NCBI GenBank assembly: GCA_958510825.1 | Contig: OY294054.1 | Span: 12,647,037 to 12,711,036 of the forward strand | Length of the DNA: 64,000 nt | Direction of reading: 5' to 3' | From: Brachypterus glaber | Lineage: Eukaryota; Arthropoda; Insecta; Coleoptera; Kateretidae | Part shown: positions 56,960 to 64,000 of the stretch, one piece after another | Numbering within the stretch: position 1 is the stretch's first letter | Layout of the letters: the number at the start of each line of letters is the position of its first letter | Notes under the pieces: model-generated | Told to the model about the DNA's origin: nothing | What the model saw: only the letters and a program-made list of their open reading frames with translations | The model's database searches: none | Translations under genes and position numbers: made by a program

Positions 56960-57850
56960 GCACTGGATAAACACTAGATATACCATGTTGTATGACAATT
57001 CCTTGTCTAAGTCCCTCGTCCCGTTGAGGAAGATAACGGTTCTGGCTAAGGATCTCGACAAAAGGCAAAAGTGACTAAAACCTGAATTCCTCTGCAGAGA
57101 AAATCCCCCACAGGCGAGAAACTTACACTATAAGGCATTTCCTCTGAAGCAAAACAAGTCAAGATAGGCATCAAAAACAACCGTTTCCCCCATACGGGCG
57201 ATTAGAAATTGACACAATTGATACGTTTGATTTGGTCACGAATGTTACCACGGTGTCCGGTCGCTATTCTCAGAAGTCTAAACTAAGACAACTACTAAAA
57301 GTGTTGCAAAAAATTCCATAATATTCCTTCCGGAAGAACTACAAAATTGTTTTGGAACATTCTAGCAGGAGCCTTATTTTAGGGTCCTCCAATAAGTTGA
57401 CCCCATACCCTCGATTTCGTGATCACAAAGGCACCAATTTTCCCTATCCAGGCCACAATCGCCTCTGCGATCCCCAGTTACCTTACCAAAAGCACCGAAG
57501 CACTTTTGAGCGGGTGGAAAGGTGCCGTACGCTTCCAAGTACATGGAAATACGACGCTATTCCAAAAGGTTAGTTTGCCCACCTGCATGCGCCGCCAATG
57601 AATTAAATATACTGTGTACTGAAAGGCGCTACGGACTGAATCATACTCAGTCGGAAGGTCCTGTCTAGCACTCAACCAGTACCATATCCAATGGCATGTT
57701 TCCCATAAAAGAACAAGTATCTTTATAAGAACCTGAGAATAAAATGTATTTATTAGCAAGCCCCCAGTATAAGTAATTCAATACGTAAATTATTGACACG
57801 GAATACTTCGGCGATCTCGCCGCTCAATAGATGTCATTAATGATATACGA
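56960..57850 (-). other. Conserved high-complexity island (RA2 copy)
   Basis: Third copy of the island at 17140-18035 and 20190-21080, identical by eye through its core. Same overlapping ORFs (57352-57573 plus; 57478-57759 minus), not called as genes. Confidence 0.35.
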
Positions 57851-60410
57851 TAATAATAATAATAATATAAATAATAAAAATAAAGACACTTGTGCTAGTT
57901 TGGGTTATTGAGAGTTTAGCCGTTTACAATTCATTGAACACAAAGTTAACCCATTGCTATCACCCTCCAGTTACTGGCCAGAGAATATGCAAATTTAAAT
58001 ATTGTTCACAAAAGCTGCTGTTTTAACTTTTTACCTTTAAGTGGATGTATACAATCACCACAGTAATTAAATTAGGGACTCTGAATAAAGTGAAATTAAT
58101 CTTTCGTTGAAAAATAATGCCACTTCATTCAAAGACCCCAATTCAAAATTGTCATGATCATATAAACCCACCTTTTTTTTGTCCTGTTGAGTTTGAGTTC
58201 TCGTTTTACACTGGAATATGATGATTTATGTCCATCGATTTAGTAAGGAATAGGCTTGTACAGTTTTTTACATATTACATCCACATATAAACTTTACATG
58301 ATAATATCTTTAAAAAAGTTTTGATAGAAAAGGAGCTGGACTGGGTGAAAAAAATAGCTGCTTAGGTGATAAAATAGGTGCGAAATATCTACTCCAGTTT
58401 ATCCAGTTTCATTTTAATCTTTCTTGAAATAATGAACATTGAACCTGAAAAAAAAAACAAACAATATTACAAAAAAAAGCATTGTTATTTATTATAAGGA
58501 TTGTTATTAATTATAACAAGATACATAATGCTTAAAACAGCTTTCTAGAGTATATCCGGTATGTCAAAAAAAAATCCCGATTTTCGAAATCAAAAACGCT
58601 GTTGCTTAAAAGTTGCTCCTTTGTAAATACACTGCCCAGTAAAAGAGCTTTCCCATTTTCACCTCCGCCCGTAAAATGGATTTTTTATTATCAGATTCAC
58701 TTTCAGCAACCATAAAAATCTTAATATACCAATTTTCACGAAAACTAACCTCTGCCCATTTAGGGGTAAAGTTAGAATTTTTTTATTATCAGATTCACTT
58801 TCAGCAACCTCAAAAACCCCAAAACACCAGTTTTCACGAAAACTACCCCCACCCCTCAGGGGGTGAAATTAGAAAAAAAGTATTTTTAGATTCATATTCG
58901 TCGACCCCAAAAACCCCTATATACCAATTTTGAAAAAAATAATATTGAAAAATAATTACCCCCTCATCCCCTCGGGGGTTGAATTAGAAAAGTTTTTTTT
59001 ATCAGATTCAATTTCAGCAACCTTGCAAACCCATATATAGCAATTTTCAAATTTTTCTAAAAAAAATGTATTTTTCCCCAATGTTTACCAAAAACAATCC
59101 CTTGCGAGAACTTTTGGTAACATACCTGTATGCCAAATTTCAAGTCTCTAGCTTAAAGTGTTCTTAAGTTATCGTGCCCACAAGATTTCCCGGACAGACC
59201 GATCGACAATTTTTTTTTGCTCGAAATTGATTTATATTGACATAAAACGTCATAAAACACAAAAATACACAAAAAAAATTTTTGAAAATGTTTGCACGAA
59301 TACAAGGCTTTCAGAAATTTTGAAAATTTTCAAAATGGGAAAGCAAAAACGGTGGAAGCTCAAAAATAAACCAACACAATTGATGTTTAGAGGTAGCACA
59401 ACATTGTATACAGAACCGCTGAAAGCGATTTGAGTTATCGTGGTCATAAAGTTTCCCGGGCAGACATATTTTTCGCGAAAATCATCTTTTTAGGAGTATA
59501 AAAACCAATAATTTATTTTTGGCTAACACAAGACTTTACGGAAAAAGAAAATATTTTTAAAACACTTACATGGAAGTAAAAATAAAAAAAAAATAAATAT
59601 AATTTGATAAAGCCACCTTATTTCGGGTAGGTAAAATTCGCGTACTTTTTTCCGTTTTGTACCAAAGCTTGCAATACTTGTTAAGGCAAAAAAAGCTTTC
59701 TCGAGTTATCATGGTTACAATGTTTCCGGACAGACCGACAGACAGAAATTTCTTTTTTCTGCATATCAAACAAAAACGCAACATTTTTCGAGACGTTTTT
59801 TACTAACGTAAAACTTTTACATGGAAAAGTAAAGTTTAAACACAAAAAAAAATCAAATATACCAATGGTGGCCATATTTAGAAGTTCTCTTCTTTATATG
59901 GTTTCTTTATTGGGTTTAGCTGAAATCGTTTTCAGTCAGCTATCATGATAATAAAGATTTCCAGACAGATAAAAATTCAGTTTCTTAGTTGGCATTTTGT
60001 TTTCGAGTCATTAACTCAAAATGTTTTTTAAAGAAAAAATTATAATTAAAAAAAAACAATTTTTTAAGCAAATAAATACTTTAAACTACATTTAACTAAC
60101 CTGACTGTCGTGTAGACGCTCTTTTTACGTAGTGATTCACTTAGAACATAAAAAAAACGATTTTTGTAAAAAAAATTAAAAACAAATATTTCGTTTTTGT
60201 TTCTTTTACAATTTTTTTTTTTTTTTTCGTAAAAACAGCGTCAAAATGACAGCCCGGTTAGTGGAATATAGTTTAAAGTGCCTATTTAGTAAACAGTATT
60301 TACTTTTTTTATTCCAATTTTTACCTGTCCCCGGTAAATGAATACTTTGATCCGACCAGTGTTTATTAAAGGTCTTTAGATATTATTATGCTCTCTATAG
60401 AGGGCACTAG
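57851..60410 (-). repeat. RA2 segment with GC-hairpin tandem array and tctgtccgg repeats
   Basis: Near-exact copy of 21083-23643: tandem units at 58673-59035, tctgtccgg-type repeats at 59060-59870, imperfect inverted repeat at 60075-60310. No gene. Confidence 0.7.
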
Positions 60411-63400
60411 TGGTTATCAGCAGTACCCGGTGTATTTTCAGTTGTAGTCCAGTTTTCAGGTCTATAACAGAGGCTTTACCTGGAAATAATTCAGGGAGTT
60501 TTAATTTTCGGTTTATCGAGCAGGGTTTAAGGCGGCAAATAAAAACCAATTTTGCGACGTTGAACTCGATTTGGAACTGTTATTTTTTAATGTATTTTCA
60601 AAAAACGGATTTTTTAAAATATCTCAAGATCCGTGCATCCTAGGAAAAAAACGTTCTATATAAAAATAAAGAGGGCCAAATTTACAAAAAAAATTGTTCC
60701 ATGTATTTTTTTTGTACGACTTATAGCTAATTCACGACTCCGCCTTAAAAGTTACACTTTAGGTTTTTAGATTTTTATTTTTTTTTTCGAATAACTAAAA
60801 TTTTTCTTTGAGTCGGTTTGGCATGCCCCTTAGAACATTTGGAGTAAAAATTCACACATTTGTGCCCCGTTATCCCGAGTAAACCGATTTTCGATTAAAA
60901 ATCCCCATTGTATTAAGTATTAAAAAAACCTTCCTAACCGAGACGTAAAGAAAAACTTTGGTTTTTCGATAAACGAAATTATAAATCTAAAAACCTACAG
61001 TGTAACTAACGATTAAGGCGGTGCCGTGAATTAGCTATAAGTCGTACAAAAAATACATGGAACAAAAAATGTTGTAAAATTGGCCCTGTTTATTTTCATA
61101 TAAAACGTTTTTTGTCCTAGGACGCACTGATCTTGGGAAGTATTTTGAAAAACCCGTTTTTTGTGAAAAATAAGTTAAAAAAATGACAGTTCCAAATCGA
61201 GTTCAACATCGAAAAGTTGTTTTATTATTTTCGGCCCTAACCCTACCCAATAAACCAAAAATCAAAACTCCCTGAATTATTTCTTTTATTGACCTGAAGA
61301 CTGGACTATAACTGCAAATAAGCCGGGTACTGTTTATTAATCATAAATTTTTCCGGACAGGAGAAAATTTGAATTTTTAGTATGTATTTTATTTTCAAGT
61401 CTTTAGCTCAAATTGTTTTCGAGTTACCGTCAAAAATTTCTCCAGACAGACTAAAAAAATATATTTTTAGTTGGTATTTGTTATTATAAAAATATATTAT
61501 TATATCTTACCACGTAAAAACTGAGGCCTTGTAACATCAATGAGGGTCCTTCAGGGAAGCTACCATTTTAAAGACCTGTATTTTTTGATGAAAAACCATT
61601 TTTCCGTATTTGGCGATGATTTTTTGGGGATGCCTTTAATTACTCACAAAAAAGATAAAAACGCATTTTTTTGAAAACTGCTCCCGACTGCTCCTCTGGT
61701 TATTGAAACTAAATCTGAAAAAAAAATACAACATATTAACATACATACAGGGAAGTGAAAAAGTCCACTTTTTTAAAATTGTGCAGGCCGGTGGCAAAAC
61801 CGGACAAAATTGTACAAAATCAAAAATTATCCCTTATAATAACACATGGTCGCGGCAAAAATAGTTCATCAACCAACTGGGGTCTGGCTAAAGGTGTGCG
61901 TGCGCGCCGCCGCCGACATACATAGTGTCCCGCCGCCAAATTTACGGCCCGGCGCAGCGCGCCGTCTGATAATAAATTGATTCATTTGGTAAAGCTTTAA
62001 AATTATTTTTTTATTTTTACATAAAAATTTCTTTAACAAAATAATTTTCGGCAGGCGCAGCGTCACGCCGCGAAAATTATCGCGGCGTATCCCGTCCTAT
62101 ACTAATCTTATACATTTTGAAGCGCTGACTCCTACTCTTTAGCTCAAATTGTTTTCGAGTATCGTCAAAATATTCTGCGGACAGACGAAAAAAATATTTT
62201 ATTAAGTTATAATTTTTTATTATAAAAATATATTATCATATCTTACCACGTAAAAACAGGCCTTGTAACATCAATGAGGGTCCTTCAGGAAAGCTACCAT
62301 TTTAAAGACCTGTAATTTTTGATGAAAAACCATTTTTCCGTATTTGGCGATGATTTTTTGGGGATGCCTTTAATTACTCACAAAAGATAAAAACGCATTA
62401 TTTTTTGAAAACTGCTTCCGACTGCTCCTCTGCTTATTGAAACTTAATCTGAAAAAAAATACAACAAATTAACATACAGGGAAGTGAAAAAGTCCACTTT
62501 TTTTAGATTGTCCAAGGCCGGTGGACAAAACCGGACAAATTTGGACAAAACTGAACAAAATTGGACAAAACTGTACAAAATCAAAAATTATCCCTTATAG
62601 TAACACATGGTCACGAAAAAAATATTTTAACAACCAACGGGGGTCGGCCTAAAGGTGTGCGTGCGCGCCGCCGACGACATATATAGCGCCCCGCCGCCCA
62701 ATTTACGGCCCGGTGCAGCGCGCCGTCTGAAAATAACTAAATGAATATTTTGGTAAAGCTTTAAAATTATTTACATTTTGAAGCGCTGACTCCTAATCTG
62801 GCTTCAGAATTTGTCTATGTACACAGGATTTTAAGAAAAATGAGCCTGAAAATGTCAAAAATAATTTTTGGCCTTTAACTTTGATTTGGATAGATTATAT
62901 ATGGTGCCGATTTGGATTCATCAATTTAAGTTTAAGCCTGAGTTGAATTTAGAAAAAGACAAGTTTGCGAATTTGAGTTTTTTGTTGTTTTTATTTGTGG
63001 TTTTCTTTGAGTCGGTTTGGCATGCCCCTTAGAACATTTGGAGTAAAAATTCACACATTTGTGCCCCATTATCTCGAGTAAACCGATTTTCTATTAAAAA
63101 TCACCATTGTATTAAGTATAAAAAAACCTTCCTAAGCTAGACGTAAAGAAAAACTTTGGTTTTTCGAAAAAACGAAATTATAAATCTAAAACCCTACAGT
63201 GTAACTAACGATTAAGGCGGTGCCGTGAATTAGCTATAAGTCGTACAGAAAATACATGAAACAACAAATGTTGTAAAATTTGCCCTGTTTATTTTCATAT
63301 AAAACGTTTTTTGTCCTAGGACGCACTGATCTTGAAGTATTCTGAAAAACCCGTTTTTTTGTGAAAAATACGTTAAAAACATGACAGTTCCAAATCGAGT

Positions 63401-64000
63401 TCAACATCGAAAAATGTGTTTTTTTTTATTTGCGGCCTTAACCCTACTCAATAAACCAAAAATCAAAACTCCCTGAATTATTTCCAGGTAAAGGCTCTTT
63501 TATTGACCTGAAGACTGGACTGTAACTGGAAATACGCCGGGTACTGGTTATCAGTCATAAATTTTTCCGGCCAGGAGAAAATTTTAACTTTTAGTATGTA
63601 TTTTATTTTCGAGTCTTTAGCTTAAATTGTTTTCAAGTTATCGTCAAAAATTTCTCCAGACTAAAAAAATATTTTTTAAGTTATTTATTATTATTTGTTA
63701 TTATAAAAATATATTATTATATCTTACCACGTAAAAACTGAGACCTTGTAACATCAATGAGGGTCCTTCAGGGAAGCTACCATTTTAAAGACCTGTAATT
63801 TTTGATGAAAAACCATTTTTCCGTATTTGGCGATGATTTTTTGGGGATGCCTTTAATTACTCACAAAAAAGATAAAAACGCATTTTTTTGAAAACTGCTC
63901 CCGACTGCTCCTCTGCTTATTGAAACTAAATCTGAAAAAAAAAGCAACAAATTAACATACATACAGGGTTGTGAAAAGTCCACTTTTTTAAAATTGTCCA
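60411..64000 (-). repeat. Higher-order repeat (RA2), incomplete
   Basis: B inverted repeat (60410-61340), A modules with CpG cores ending near 61964 and 62725, a linker with the aagcgctgactccta word (62779), B (63000-63570), and the start of another A (63640-64000). The aagcgctgactcct segments at 62120 and 62779 match 10667 and 12288 in LA1 but are absent from the contracted RA1. Confidence 0.8.

Larger units (their letters stand above)
56106..64000 (-). repeat. Palindrome 2, right arm (RA2), runs off the window
   Basis: Same orientation as RA1, near-identical from about 56960 to 61020 at an offset of 36767-36768. In the first 400 bp it has several one-base deletions relative to RA1 (for example ccggagtc for cccggagtc). 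Higher-order repeat units are more numerous than in RA1 and continue to the window end. No recognisable gene. Confidence 0.92.

Overview
The window is AT-rich, intron-bearing eukaryotic DNA, most likely arthropod and probably insect. It holds a spliced host gene fragment (transportin, an importin-beta family nuclear import receptor), an I-group-like LINE, a Penelope-like element, a tRNA-derived SINE and many short inverted-repeat elements. No prokaryotic operon or viral gene set was seen. Two runs of exactly 200 N (18779-18978 and 54794-54993) split it into three contigs, so order and orientation across those gaps rest on scaffolding.

Layout. 1-264: nothing recognised. 265-5053: degraded non-LTR retrotransposon on the minus strand (gag-like ORF1 with three CCHC knuckles; ORF2 with AP-type endonuclease, reverse transcriptase and RNase H), cut at both ends. 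5054-31540: a giant imperfect palindrome. The left arm (5054-18778) is followed by a gap, a ~360 bp spacer made of a 68-69 bp tandem repeat, and the reverse-complement right arm (19345-31540). 31541-31761: a further copy of the arm terminus, joined head-to-tail. 31762-45600: repeat-rich DNA with tandem arrays, several MITE-like inverted repeats, a piggyBac-type MITE and a SINE. 45600-50252: 3' part of a transportin gene on the minus strand, with three coding exons, a 3'UTR intron and introns full of repeats. 51239-53101: more MITE-like elements. 53190-54793: a frameshifted Penelope-like element on the minus strand. 54994-64000: a second palindrome of the same family, cut by the gap and by the window end.

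The palindrome unit is the unusual object. It is at least 12-13.7 kb per arm, has no recognisable protein-coding capacity, and contains inverted repeats at several smaller scales. It carries a 2253 bp higher-order repeat with CpG-rich cores whose copy number differs between arms, a 123 bp sequence that can fold as a three-way-junction RNA, a ~1 kb higher-complexity island essentially identical in all copies, and standard MITEs. Variants shared between the two arms of one palindrome but not between palindromes point to arm-to-arm gene conversion. The 68 bp spacer is in opposite orientation in the two palindromes. No transposase, capsid or rRNA gene is visible, so its nature (giant non-autonomous element, large satellite, or sex-chromosome-type palindrome) is open.
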